Assembly (NCBI GenBank): GCA_003552605.1
Contig: PUNN01000156.1
Location: forward strand, 1 to 11,912
DNA from: Phycisphaeraceae bacterium
Lineage (GTDB): Bacteria; Planctomycetota; Phycisphaerae; Phycisphaerales; Phycisphaeraceae
DNA: 11,912 nt
Direction of reading: 5' to 3'
The notes beneath the pieces are model-generated. The model ran no database searches and was not told where the DNA came from. It saw only the letters and a program-made list of their open reading frames with translations. The position numbers and the translations under genes were made by a program. Below, in pieces: positions 1 through 7,462 of this stretch. The stretch's first letter is position 1; every line of letters begins with the position of its first letter.

Positions 1-151
1 CATGTAGCTCGGGTGGCAGGGTCAGCAGCCGTCTCTCCGTGGGCGGCTGATGGCCATGCACCGGTTCCGCCTTCACGGGCCGCCATGGCCATCGGCTGCG
101 GACAGCCGCTGACCATGCCACCCGGTTCTACCCCTACATGCGTTTGCCCTG
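1..151. repeat. Palindromic REP/BIME-like element, copy A (left tip cut by window edge)
   Basis: Two imperfect hairpins face each other. The right one pairs 84-98 with 103-117 around a CGGA loop; the left one uses the arms around 17-32 and 44-59. The outer ends are inverted repeats: CATGTAG at the left edge answers CTACATG at 134-140, and both arms carry GGGTGGCA(T/G)GGTCAGC. The right end, acatgcgtttgccctg at 136-151, recurs identically at the right end of copy B (4680-4695), after which the two copies diverge, so 151 is probably the true end. The left end lies just outside the window. GTAG feet next to hairpins are typical of REP sequences mobilised by RAYT transposases, but no such gene is visible here. 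The element is non-coding, although a spurious open frame crosses it. Confidence 0.8.
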
Positions 152-268
152 TGCGGTGGTGGCGGCAGTTTGCAATGGGGTATGGTGGGAAGGCGTTCGG
201 CCATGATCGAAGTGCCGCCGGGGAGCGGTTGATGCTCATCCGGGCCGACGATTCAGGGAGGTTTATCT
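149..268 (+). promoter_or_regulatory. Leader of the hydrolase-lyase cluster with Shine-Dalgarno site
   Basis: This stretch separates the palindromic element from the first gene. GGGAGG at 256-261 sits seven bases before the ATG at 269 and decides that start. I could not find a convincing -35/-10 pair, nor an operator-like inverted repeat. A promoter probably lies here or further left, but that is inference from gene position only. Confidence 0.45.
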
Positions 269-1345
269 ATGCCCAAGTGGTGTTTTACGCTGTTGGTGGC
301 GTTGCTCGTGCTCGGAGCAGGTTCAACCGGTATCTGTAGCGCCGAGGGTGGGGCCGGTAAGGAGGCCGGTGAACGCTTCGCGGATGAACTGCTGACCGAC
401 CCGCGGTGGCATTACGAAGCACCGATCGAGGCGCCGCCGCGGCGGGGCGAGGAGCGGCCGCCGGGCAATGCCAACCTGTGGGTGCCGCCCGAGACCGAGG
501 TGCTGCGGGGGTTGATCGTCGCTCATCGGGTGCGGCTGGAGCAGCGGCTGACGCGCTCGGCCACCATTCGCCGCGCCGCGGCGGAAAAGGGGCTGGGCAT
601 CATCTATTTTGACCCCGGCTGGGATGTGATGTTCGAATACGTCGAGCGAGATGCCGGGGACAAGTTTGAACGCTGTCTCGAGGAACTGGCCGAAGTGGCC
701 GATCGACCCGAACTGCCCCACCTGCCCCTGCTGACGATGGGGCACTCGGTGGGTGGCATCTTCGCCCGCAACATCGCCTATTGGGCGCCGGACCGCGTAA
801 TCGGGGTCATCCACATCAAGAGCGGCAACATGCACCACCACATTCCGGATGAGGATGCCTCGCTGGCGGGGGTGCCGTTCCTCGCGATCAACGGAGAACT
901 GGAGGAAGTCGGGCCGGAAGGGGGATTGCGGGAAGAATACGGGCGCGAAACGCAGTGGATCATGATGCGAAAGCAGATGCTGGAACGCCGCGAGAAGGAT
1001 CGCGACCACCTGATGAGCATGATCGTACATCCCGGCGGCGACCATACCAACTGGTCCGAACAATTGACCGAACTCTGCGCCCTGTTCATCCGCCGCGCGG
1101 CCGCCCACCGGTTGCCGGAGCTGGACGGCCGTCCGGAGCAGACCGTGCAGTGTCGTGACCTGGACCGCGAGGCCGGCTGGCTCAGTGACAGCCGGATCAA
1201 GTCGCCCGGGCATGCCCCGGCTGCGTATGCCGATTATGCCGGCGGCCGTGCCGAGGCGTTCTGGCATCTCGATGAGCAGATGGCACGCGCGATCGAGCAA
1301 TACCATGCCAAAGGATTCGAGAACGAGGCGGAGGATGCTGAGTGA
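269..1345 (+). CDS. Secreted alpha/beta hydrolase, probable carbohydrate-linked esterase
   Basis: 358 residues. The N-terminus is a signal peptide: a Lys at position 3, a hydrophobic stretch at about 6-19, then a likely signal peptidase I site near CSA-EG (residues 23-27). The mature part has an alpha/beta-hydrolase core. IIYFDPGWD (111-119) looks like a core strand and turn, and GHSVGG (159-163) is the nucleophile elbow with Ser160. The probable acid is Glu210 in INGELE and the probable base is His259 in GGDHTNW. Serine hydrolases with this triad often remove acetyl, feruloyl or similar esters when encoded beside polysaccharide lyases, which is the case here: the next gene starts 61 bases downstream on the same strand. 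GGGAGG at 256-261 supports the start. The C-terminal 90 residues, rich in charged amino acids, match no domain I recognise. The fold is clear; esterase activity and substrate are inferred, and a peptidase or depolymerase role is possible. Confidence 0.8.
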   Translation: MPKWCFTLLVALLVLGAGSTGICSAEGGAGKEAGERFADELLTDPRWHYEAPIEAPPRRGEERPPGNANLWVPPETEVLRGLIVAHRVRLEQRLTRSATIRRAAAEKGLGIIYFDPGWDVMFEYVERDAGDKFERCLEELAEVADRPELPHLPLLTMGHSVGGIFARNIAYWAPDRVIGVIHIKSGNMHHHIPDEDASLAGVPFLAINGELEEVGPEGGLREEYGRETQWIMMRKQMLERREKDRDHLMSMIVHPGGDHTNWSEQLTELCALFIRRAAAHRLPELDGRPEQTVQCRDLDREAGWLSDSRIKSPGHAPAAYADYAGGRAEAFWHLDEQMARAIEQYHAKGFENEAEDAE

Positions 1346-1406
1346 TGGGGCACGCTGCCCGTCAGCTTAGAAAGGCAGTTCCGCCGGCCGGGCCGTGGAG
1401 GCATCG

Positions 1407-4400
1407 ATGATTGCAAGTCCCGTGCTGACAACGAACGCCTGCTGCGACGGGTTGCAGGGACGATGGCTGCTGCTGATGCTGGCCGCATGTCTTGCGATCC
1501 CGACCTCAACCGAGCCGGCCATGGGTGAGGACGTGTTGGAAGACTTCGATGGCATCCTCGAACTGACGCTGCACGACACCATATGGACCGGTGACTCCGA
1601 CGATGACCGCCGCGCCCTGATGCTCCATGTTGAGGCCGATGAGGGGCGGTGGGGCCGCATCTGGGGCATGGCGCTGGGTTACAGCAATGGGGTGCATCAG
1701 GGGGCGGTTCGCAGCGCCGCGGTGACGGACGGGCACGTGGAACTCGAGTTTGTCATGGATATCACCGGTGACCTGTGGGTGGATGAACGGGCCACGGGGG
1801 CCTGGCGGGTACGGCTGGAGCGCGATGGTGAGGCATTGGCCGGTCAATACACGGGTGAGTTCAAGGGTCGCGAGATTGAGGGCCACGTGACGGGCGAGGT
1901 GCTTCCGCCGCGGGCCCGCAAGGCGGATTTCCGTCCGCCACGGCGGGATGAGCACCCGCGGGTGATGTTCCGCCGCGAAGACCGCCCTGCGTTGCGGGAG
2001 AAGTTTGAGACTCCTTTCGGCCGCGCATATCGCCGCCGCGCTGAGGCCAATGGCGACATGGTGTCGCTGGGGATGCTGTATCAGCTCACCGGTGACCTTG
2101 ATTACGCCGCGAAGGCCCAGCGACAGGCCGAGCGGCTGGTGGGTGACATCATTGTTGGTGTATCAGGCAGTGGGGGTGTGGGGCATCGCGAGGTCGAGCT
2201 TGCCCTGGCGCTGGACCTGTGCCGAGGCGCGTGGCCGGAGGCCCTGGTGGGGCGGATCGAATCGGAGCTGCGCCGTGAGTTGCCCATGATGTTGAACCAC
2301 CTGCGCATCTCCTATGCCAACCACCATCCCGTAAGTAATTACTACGGCCCCGGTTTCGGCAGTGCGGCGATCGTCGCGTTGACCCAGTATGGGCGGCCTG
2401 GTGCCCAATGGCAGCCGCGGCGAGCGGAAGCGCAGTCACCATCCGAGCGCCGGTCGTGGCAATCGGTCAGTCCTGAGGCGCCGGAAGCGCCGTTCGCCGA
2501 CGCCACGGCCATCGCCCCCGATTCGGATTTCGAGCCCCGCGGGGATGTGCCCGTGGTCGCGTTGGAAAAGGGGGTGGTGCCGCAAGGATGGCTTGCAGCA
2601 GGGCCGGTCGATGGATCGCCCGGGCGGGACCTGCTATCGGGCATTGGCGGCTACGGCAAGGCAAGACCCGAAGCCGGCACGACCACGCGCGTGCTGCGCC
2701 TCGCCAGCGATGGTCGGCCACGCGCATCGGAAATCACGTTTCACTTTATCGATGAAGATGCCATTACCGATGAGGGAGTCGATATCGGTGCTGTTGGTGG
2801 CCGAGGTGAGGATGACGATAGTGAGAAACAGGGAACGAAGCTGCTGTACACCGTGTTGAAGGTCGAACAGGAGAAGACGGTGGTACCGCTGGGCCCGGAT
2901 GATGGAATGCAGCTCTGGCTCGCGGGAAAATCGCTCGAGCGCGAGGCGTATCGCCTGACGCCCGGTCATTACCCGCTGATGCTCGTGACTGAGCGCGGGC
3001 CACAAGAAGGGCCGATCCGTCCGCGCCTTGTCAGCCCGGATGATGAGCATCTCGCCGATGCCCGGGTCGACTACGATCGCCGCATGGAAGTCTGGCAACA
3101 GCGCAAGCGTGACTGGCAGCGCAATGAGCATACCCATCCAATGGTGATGGAGATGATCGATCGCGGCTGGCGCCTGGTCTGGCGGCACTACCGGCTGGGC
3201 ATCGGCGATGGCGGCTTTCAGGCCGAGACCGGGGTCTATGCCCTGATCGCCACGCGTTTTCCGCTGATCTACGCATCGCTGGCACCGAACACGCTCGGCC
3301 GCGTCCCCTGGACACACGATGATGTGACCCACCTGCTGCCACGTCGGATGATGCAGTGTGCCTTTGGTGAAGGCGGTGCGGTCAGCGCGCTGAAGCTGAA
3401 CAGCGTCGAAGGGCTCAACGGACGGCTGCTGGCGGCGGGTTTGCCCATTTCACCCGAGCAATACCGGCCGGCCCTGCTGTGGGCCTGGAATCACATGGCC
3501 GGTATCGACAAGCCGGAGGATGCCGGGCGCGTTTTCGAAGATGAATCACTCGGCAACGGGCTCGATCTGGCGCTGGCTTTTCTGAATTACCCGCTCGACA
3601 TGGAACCGGAGCATCCGGCTGAGGTGATGCCGAAGCATTGGCACGCGCCGACTTATGGCTTTCATACCTGGCGGGATGGCTGGGAGGGTGAACAATCCTT
3701 CATCGGGCAGGTATTTCTCAAGTCCCGGCCGATTCACGGTTGGAACCATCCCAATGCCGCCACCTTCCGGCTGCACGGCCTCGGCCGCGCGTGGGCCACG
3801 GGGCCGACCACCCGCAACGGTGCGCGCCAGCTCGAGCCGGTGGTCATCCTGCCCGATCGCGAGCACAACCGAAGCGCGGGCGGTCAGTTGAAGCACCTGG
3901 AACAGTTCGAGGATGGCTCGGGCGCTATGGCCATTGATATGAACGATGTCTACAGTTCGCCCGGCCGGGGTCGCTCGATCGACCGGATGCTGGTGATGGC
4001 CCCTGATCAGGAACCGGATTGGGATGGCCGCGGCCTGCGCGCGATCGCCATGGACTACAGCGGCCTCAGCGGCGCCCCCGCGCTGGTGGTGCTGGTCGAC
4101 AGGGTGGATGTGCCGGGCGAGAAGCTCTGGCAATGGCCGGTGCCGGATGAACCCTCCGGCCGCCCGGAGGTCACCATTGACGGTGCCACTTTCGGTTTCG
4201 ACTACGGTGAGGAGAACCTGCACGCGACCTTCATCACCCCGGGCGACATCGAACTCGGCCAAGCCACCGACCACATCGAAGAAGCCGACCCCCGCTACGG
4301 CTACCACGGCCCGGTCGAGCGGGTGCGTGGCGAGCACGAGGGGCCGTTTTTCATCATTGCCACGGTTCAGCGCGGCGAAGCACCCGAGGTCAAGGTCGAG

Positions 4401-4487
4401 GGTACGGGCCTCGACGCCGTGGTCACTGTCGGTGAGCGGACCGTGCGGTTCGATGGCGAACGCATCATCCTCGGTGAGGTCGAGTGA
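1407..4487 (+). CDS. Large exported polysaccharide lyase-like protein with inserted beta domain
   Basis: 1,026 residues from ATG 1407, preferred because GGAGG at 1397-1401 lies five bases upstream; a GTG at 1395 in the same frame has no such site. Residues 20-32 are hydrophobic. LAAC (25-28) could be a lipobox; otherwise cleavage is likely near residue 40. Residues 48-165 look like a beta-rich domain. At 183-200, HPRVMFRREDRPALREKF opens a helical toroid of the heparinase/alginate-lyase type, continuing through NHHPVSNYY (305-313). The toroid is interrupted at about 335-545 by another beta domain (GWLAAGPVDG at 394-403; QLWLAGKSL at 502-510). It resumes with GDGGFQAETGVY (600-611), which resembles the catalytic DG-x-E-Y region of these lyases. 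From about 748 a C-terminal beta-sandwich carries GWNHPNAATF (778-787), similar to the conserved His motif of heparinase II/III-like domains. Role inferred: beta-eliminative cleavage of a uronic-acid polysaccharide outside the cytoplasm. The substrate cannot be assigned. Confidence 0.75.
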   Translation: MIASPVLTTNACCDGLQGRWLLLMLAACLAIPTSTEPAMGEDVLEDFDGILELTLHDTIWTGDSDDDRRALMLHVEADEGRWGRIWGMALGYSNGVHQGAVRSAAVTDGHVELEFVMDITGDLWVDERATGAWRVRLERDGEALAGQYTGEFKGREIEGHVTGEVLPPRARKADFRPPRRDEHPRVMFRREDRPALREKFETPFGRAYRRRAEANGDMVSLGMLYQLTGDLDYAAKAQRQAERLVGDIIVGVSGSGGVGHREVELALALDLCRGAWPEALVGRIESELRRELPMMLNHLRISYANHHPVSNYYGPGFGSAAIVALTQYGRPGAQWQPRRAEAQSPSERRSWQSVSPEAPEAPFADATAIAPDSDFEPRGDVPVVALEKGVVPQGWLAAGPVDGSPGRDLLSGIGGYGKARPEAGTTTRVLRLASDGRPRASEITFHFIDEDAITDEGVDIGAVGGRGEDDDSEKQGTKLLYTVLKVEQEKTVVPLGPDDGMQLWLAGKSLEREAYRLTPGHYPLMLVTERGPQEGPIRPRLVSPDDEHLADARVDYDRRMEVWQQRKRDWQRNEHTHPMVMEMIDRGWRLVWRHYRLGIGDGGFQAETGVYALIATRFPLIYASLAPNTLGRVPWTHDDVTHLLPRRMMQCAFGEGGAVSALKLNSVEGLNGRLLAAGLPISPEQYRPALLWAWNHMAGIDKPEDAGRVFEDESLGNGLDLALAFLNYPLDMEPEHPAEVMPKHWHAPTYGFHTWRDGWEGEQSFIGQVFLKSRPIHGWNHPNAATFRLHGLGRAWATGPTTRNGARQLEPVVILPDREHNRSAGGQLKHLEQFEDGSGAMAIDMNDVYSSPGRGRSIDRMLVMAPDQEPDWDGRGLRAIAMDYSGLSGAPALVVLVDRVDVPGEKLWQWPVPDEPSGRPEVTIDGATFGFDYGEENLHATFITPGDIELGQATDHIEEADPRYGYHGPVERVRGEHEGPFFIIATVQRGEAPEVKVEGTGLDAVVTVGERTVRFDGERIILGEVE

Positions 4488-4522
4488 CCGGCTTCCCCTG
4501 AGCTGGCCAACGCATGCCCCCC

Positions 4523-4537
4523 GTTGCCTGCCCGCGG
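4523..4537 (+). repeat. 15-bp direct repeat, left copy, flanking the palindromic element
   Basis: gttgcctgcccgcgg occurs here and again, without mismatch, at 4696-4710, immediately beyond the right end of the palindromic element. It could be a long target-site duplication or part of an older tandem arrangement. Confidence 0.75.
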
Positions 4538-4695
4538 CAAACGCATGTGGCTTGGGTGGCATGGTCAGCAGCCGTCTTCGGCTGATGGCCATGCGGCTAA
4601 CCCCCAATCACAGGCCGTCATGGCCATCGGCTGCGGACACCCCCGGAAGCCGCTGACCATGCCACCCGGATTCGCGTCTACATGCGTTTGCCCTG
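4538..4695. repeat. Palindromic REP/BIME-like element, copy B (complete)
   Basis: Ends are inverted repeats: ggcaaacgcatgt at 4536-4548 against acatgcgtttgcc at 4680-4692, 13 of 13. Inside are two hairpins. The left pairs 4559-4574 with 4579-4594 around a TCTT loop; the right pairs 4619-4635 with 4645-4661. In each hairpin the outer arm reads TCAG and the inner arm CCAT at the same place, giving a G-U pair and a G-A mismatch. This asymmetry is mirrored between the halves, so they are oriented units in inverse orientation, as in a BIME. GTAG occurs as the foot of the right unit (complement of 4677-4680) and is GTGG on the left (4547-4550). It is closely related to copy A at 1-151. No transposase is encoded, so mobility in trans is inferred. 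Confidence 0.85.
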
Positions 4696-4710
4696 GTTGC
4701 CTGCCCGCGG
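4696..4710 (+). repeat. 15-bp direct repeat, right copy
   Basis: Identical to 4523-4537. The first base lies directly after the shared right end (ccctg) of the two palindromic elements, which supports placing the element boundary at 4695. Confidence 0.75.
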
Positions 4711-4954
4711 TGGGTGTCAAAGCCCCCCGGCTCCCTGGCGCCGGTCTCGGTGGTGGGGTGGGAAAGAAATTCCCGGGTGGATGCAATACCTCGACGTCGT
4801 GTGCGTTGGACCGCTGAGGCCACAACGGGGGGGCTCGGGGCGCACCATTGGGCCGAGACCGTGGCCTGCGGTACTGTAAGGAGTTTCCGGTGGCGGCGGG
4901 GGAAGACAGGGCCAGTTGCCGAACCTCCGGGGGCGAGGACCGGGGGACATTGAT

Positions 4955-4960
4955 AAGGAG
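4955..4960 (+). promoter_or_regulatory. Shine-Dalgarno site deciding the GTG start of the second lyase
   Basis: AAGGAG is seven bases before GTG 4968. A rival, TAAGGAG at 4877-4883, is six bases before an in-frame GTG at 4890. The 4968 start is preferred because it places a compact signal peptide at the very N-terminus. Confidence 0.7.
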
Positions 4961-4967
4961 CCATCGC

Positions 4968-7346
4968 GTGAACAATTGCATCGGATCGACCACCACCGTG
5001 GCGCTCGCACTCGCGGCCGCTTTCACCCTCAACGCCTTCACCTCCACCGCTCATGCCGATACCGAGTCGGGCGAGATGCGCAAGGTCGAGCGCCCATTCA
5101 TCCTCTGGACCGAGCAGGAGGCGGCCGAGCTTCGCGAGCGCATCGAGAACGATCCGCTGGCGAAGAAGCAGTACGAGCGGATGAACGAGCAGACGGCCAA
5201 CGATGAGGTCGGCGGCAACCGGACGCTGCGCAACCTGTTCAACTACATGGTGATGGGCGATGAGGCCGCCGGTGAGCGCGAGAAGCGTGAGTTGTTGAAC
5301 TTCATCGACCGCAAGCCCGAGCCGCTGACCTGGGGCATCGATGAGGATGACCTCGAATGGCACGTGGGCGGGCCAAGCCACGGTGACCGCCACATGCGTG
5401 ATGAGCAGACGCTCAACACCCTGCGCTACGATGTGTTCTACCATGAACTGAGCGATGAGCAGCGCGAGGGTGTCGAGGAGGCGATGCGCACCTACATCAA
5501 CTTCCACCTCGGCGGACATCAGCCGTGGCATCCTGACTTCGCCTACGACCGCACAAGCTGGCTGCCCAACATGCACTGGCCACGTGCCATCGGCACGCAC
5601 CTGATGGCGGTGGCGCTTCAGGATGAAGAGCTGATCCGGAAGATGTTCGAAAGCCAGGGCGGGTTCAAGTGGTACTTCGATGAATATCTCGCCGATGGCC
5701 GCTTCTATATGGAAGAGTTCGGCAAGCACTACTCGAACCTCGGCACCAAGCTCATGTACTGCGAGGCGCTGGATCGGCTGGGCCTGGGCCAGTATGGCTA
5801 TGACTACGAGGGGGAAGGCGGGGCGACGGTGAAAAAGCGTCTGAAGATGCTGTTCGACATCAGCTACCCGCGGCTGGAGGCCGAGCCGGGCGGGATGCCG
5901 CGCTACCCCGCGGTGACCATGGGTGATGCCGGTGATACGGGCTTCGTCAACGGCTACAACGCCGATGGGGAAGGCGGCAGCCGCTGGTGGAGCCACGCGC
6001 ACATGAACGGGCCGCTGCCGAAGATGGGCGTGCCGGGCTGGTTCGAGATCGCTCACCGCCGCTGGCCGGATGCTCACTTCGATTACTTTCTCGCCCAGCT
6101 CCGCCAGCCGGGTGATGAACACTACTATCCCAGCCCATACTTCGGCCTCGAGCCGATCGAGCCCGATGAGGTCACCCCGCCACCGGCGGAGTCCTACGTG
6201 ACCTTCGAGCGCGGCTTCGCCATGCTCCGGGCCGAGCACTCGCGTGACTACTGGGAGTCTGCCAGCCCCGCGGTGTCGCTCCAGTTCGCCATGTATTACG
6301 TGCATTACGTGTCTGACTGCTTCGCCATCATGCAGTATGTCTCGCACAACCGCATGCTCTACGACCGGATGGGCCGCACGGCGCGTGGCTATGCCGGCGG
6401 CGATGCCTGGCGCGATCATGTGCGGGGCCACAGCGGTGTGGTGGTCGATGGTGAACGGGCAAGCTGGGTCGACCGCGGCGAGCGGGGGGTGGAAAACCAC
6501 CGCCTGCGCGAAGATCTCGATGGCCCGGTGCGCTTCACGAGCGTGGGGGCCGAGGGCGTCTACAGCGATGTCAATCAGGAGCGTGCCCTGTTCCTGACCG
6601 ATGAATACCTGTTCGATGTGTTCTGGCTCAAGAGTGACCAGGATGAGGACCGGACCTTCGACTGGCAGGTGCTCGCCCGCGGCCGCATTCATGATTTCGA
6701 CGGCGACACATGGACGGCCGCGGACGATTGGCGTGGCGATCGCAAGGTCGAGCGGCCCCACCTGCACAACATGAAGGTGAAGGACCCGGAGGATCAGCCG
6801 TGGGTGGTGACCGTGATGCAGGATGAGGTCAACCCCGATTCACCCCGTGAGGTGGGCGTGCGCATCCGGATGCTGCCCGAGGCCGGGACGCTGGTGCTCG
6901 GCTCAGTGCCGCCAAGTGTGGATGTCGAGGATCAGGGCCGCAGCGTACTGGTCACCCGCAAGGGGCAATCGACCACCTTCGCCGCGCTGCACGAGCCGTT
7001 CGAGGGTGGTGTGGGCAACCACCAGGTCGAGCGCTTCGATCGCATCGGGCAGCACGATGGGGCCATCGGGGCCCGCATCGTGGGCCGCGATGGCAGCGGG
7101 ATCAACGACCGCCTGCTGCTTGCCTGGGATGAGACGGCGAACGAAGCGGTGACTTTCGAGGATGATGGTGAGCGATTCACCTTCACCGGCCACGGCTTTC
7201 TGCGCATCGGCGAAGACCGCATCGAGGCGACCGGCGAATTCAGTCAGCTCGAGGTCAATGTCCCGGGCGAACCCGAGTTGCACCTGAACGGTGAAAGGGT
7301 TGAAGCCGAGGTTCGTGATGGCCGGTTGCACTGGTCGGCATCGTGA
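4968..7346 (+). CDS. Secreted heparinase II/III-like polysaccharide lyase
   Basis: 792 residues from GTG 4968. A classical signal peptide (hydrophobic 11-25) ends at AHA-DT, residues 28-32. The N-terminal half (about 43-400) reads as an (alpha/alpha) toroid: FILWTEQEAAELRERI (44-59) is the opening helix common to this superfamily, and NMHWPRAIGTH (201-211) and DGRFYMEEFGKHY (243-255) contain likely catalytic Asn, His and Tyr positions. The C-terminal half (about 410-792) is a beta-sandwich domain of the heparinase II/III type. YYVHYVSD (443-450) is followed by YDRMGRTARGY (465-475) and RGHSGVVVDG (486-495), which resembles the family's HNTVVVDG motif with Ser-Gly in place of Asn-Thr. The expected reaction is beta-elimination at uronic-acid residues, for example in ulvan-, glucuronan- or alginate-like polymers; which one cannot be told from sequence reading alone. 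It shares architecture with the preceding lyase but not its inserted domain. The protein is acidic, with many Asp and Glu clusters. Confidence 0.85.
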   Translation: MNNCIGSTTTVALALAAAFTLNAFTSTAHADTESGEMRKVERPFILWTEQEAAELRERIENDPLAKKQYERMNEQTANDEVGGNRTLRNLFNYMVMGDEAAGEREKRELLNFIDRKPEPLTWGIDEDDLEWHVGGPSHGDRHMRDEQTLNTLRYDVFYHELSDEQREGVEEAMRTYINFHLGGHQPWHPDFAYDRTSWLPNMHWPRAIGTHLMAVALQDEELIRKMFESQGGFKWYFDEYLADGRFYMEEFGKHYSNLGTKLMYCEALDRLGLGQYGYDYEGEGGATVKKRLKMLFDISYPRLEAEPGGMPRYPAVTMGDAGDTGFVNGYNADGEGGSRWWSHAHMNGPLPKMGVPGWFEIAHRRWPDAHFDYFLAQLRQPGDEHYYPSPYFGLEPIEPDEVTPPPAESYVTFERGFAMLRAEHSRDYWESASPAVSLQFAMYYVHYVSDCFAIMQYVSHNRMLYDRMGRTARGYAGGDAWRDHVRGHSGVVVDGERASWVDRGERGVENHRLREDLDGPVRFTSVGAEGVYSDVNQERALFLTDEYLFDVFWLKSDQDEDRTFDWQVLARGRIHDFDGDTWTAADDWRGDRKVERPHLHNMKVKDPEDQPWVVTVMQDEVNPDSPREVGVRIRMLPEAGTLVLGSVPPSVDVEDQGRSVLVTRKGQSTTFAALHEPFEGGVGNHQVERFDRIGQHDGAIGARIVGRDGSGINDRLLLAWDETANEAVTFEDDGERFTFTGHGFLRIGEDRIEATGEFSQLEVNVPGEPELHLNGERVEAEVRDGRLHWSAS

Positions 7347-7435
7347 TATGGATGGGGCCGCCGCCGCTGGTGGTGTTCCGCTGTCATCGTGTGAGTTGCT
7401 GGGGGCGTGAGTGTTGGCTGCCGGCCCGGCCGATG

Positions 7436-7462
7436 CACATGGCCCGTGAGGGGGCTCATGTG
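7436..7462. terminator. Weak hairpin in the convergent gap, possible terminator
   Basis: CACATGGCCC (7436-7445) can pair with GGGCTCATGTG (7452-7462) with one bulge. It lies between the converging lyase and beta-lactamase-like genes and overlaps the stop codon of the latter. No T-run follows on either strand, so an intrinsic terminator is doubtful. The rest of the 109-base gap shows nothing else. Confidence 0.25.

Larger units (their letters stand above)
4488..4967. other. 480-base intergenic region between the two lyase genes
   Basis: It holds the palindromic repeat copy B and its flanking direct repeats (4523-4710). The remaining 257 bases (4711-4967) contain G-runs and two in-frame Shine-Dalgarno/start combinations for the next gene. 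I see no RNA gene, no credible separate small gene and no clear sigma-70 promoter. Its length suggests the second lyase may have its own promoter here rather than depend fully on read-through, and hairpins of the repeat could shape the upstream mRNA 3' end. Confidence 0.6.

Noticed and set aside
13..339. Short plus-strand open frame at the left edge
   Set aside because: It crosses the palindromic repeat and overlaps the well-supported hydrolase start in another frame.
323..1306. Open frame of 327 codons antisense to the hydrolase
   Set aside because: It is a mirror of the GHSVGG-containing gene and has no recognisable motif or export signal of its own.
3546..4607. Open frame of 353 codons antisense to the C-terminal half of the first lyase
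   Set aside because: It overlaps conserved lyase sequence and has no domain; its start lies inside the palindromic repeat.
4536..4692. CRISPR-like array
   Set aside because: There are only two hairpin units in inverse orientation, without regular spacers or further repeats.
4608..6767. Open frame of 719 codons on the minus strand opposite the second lyase
   Set aside because: It lies antisense to a gene with a signal peptide, Shine-Dalgarno site and family motifs, runs through the palindromic repeat, and shows no domain. Long antisense frames are common in GC-rich codon usage.
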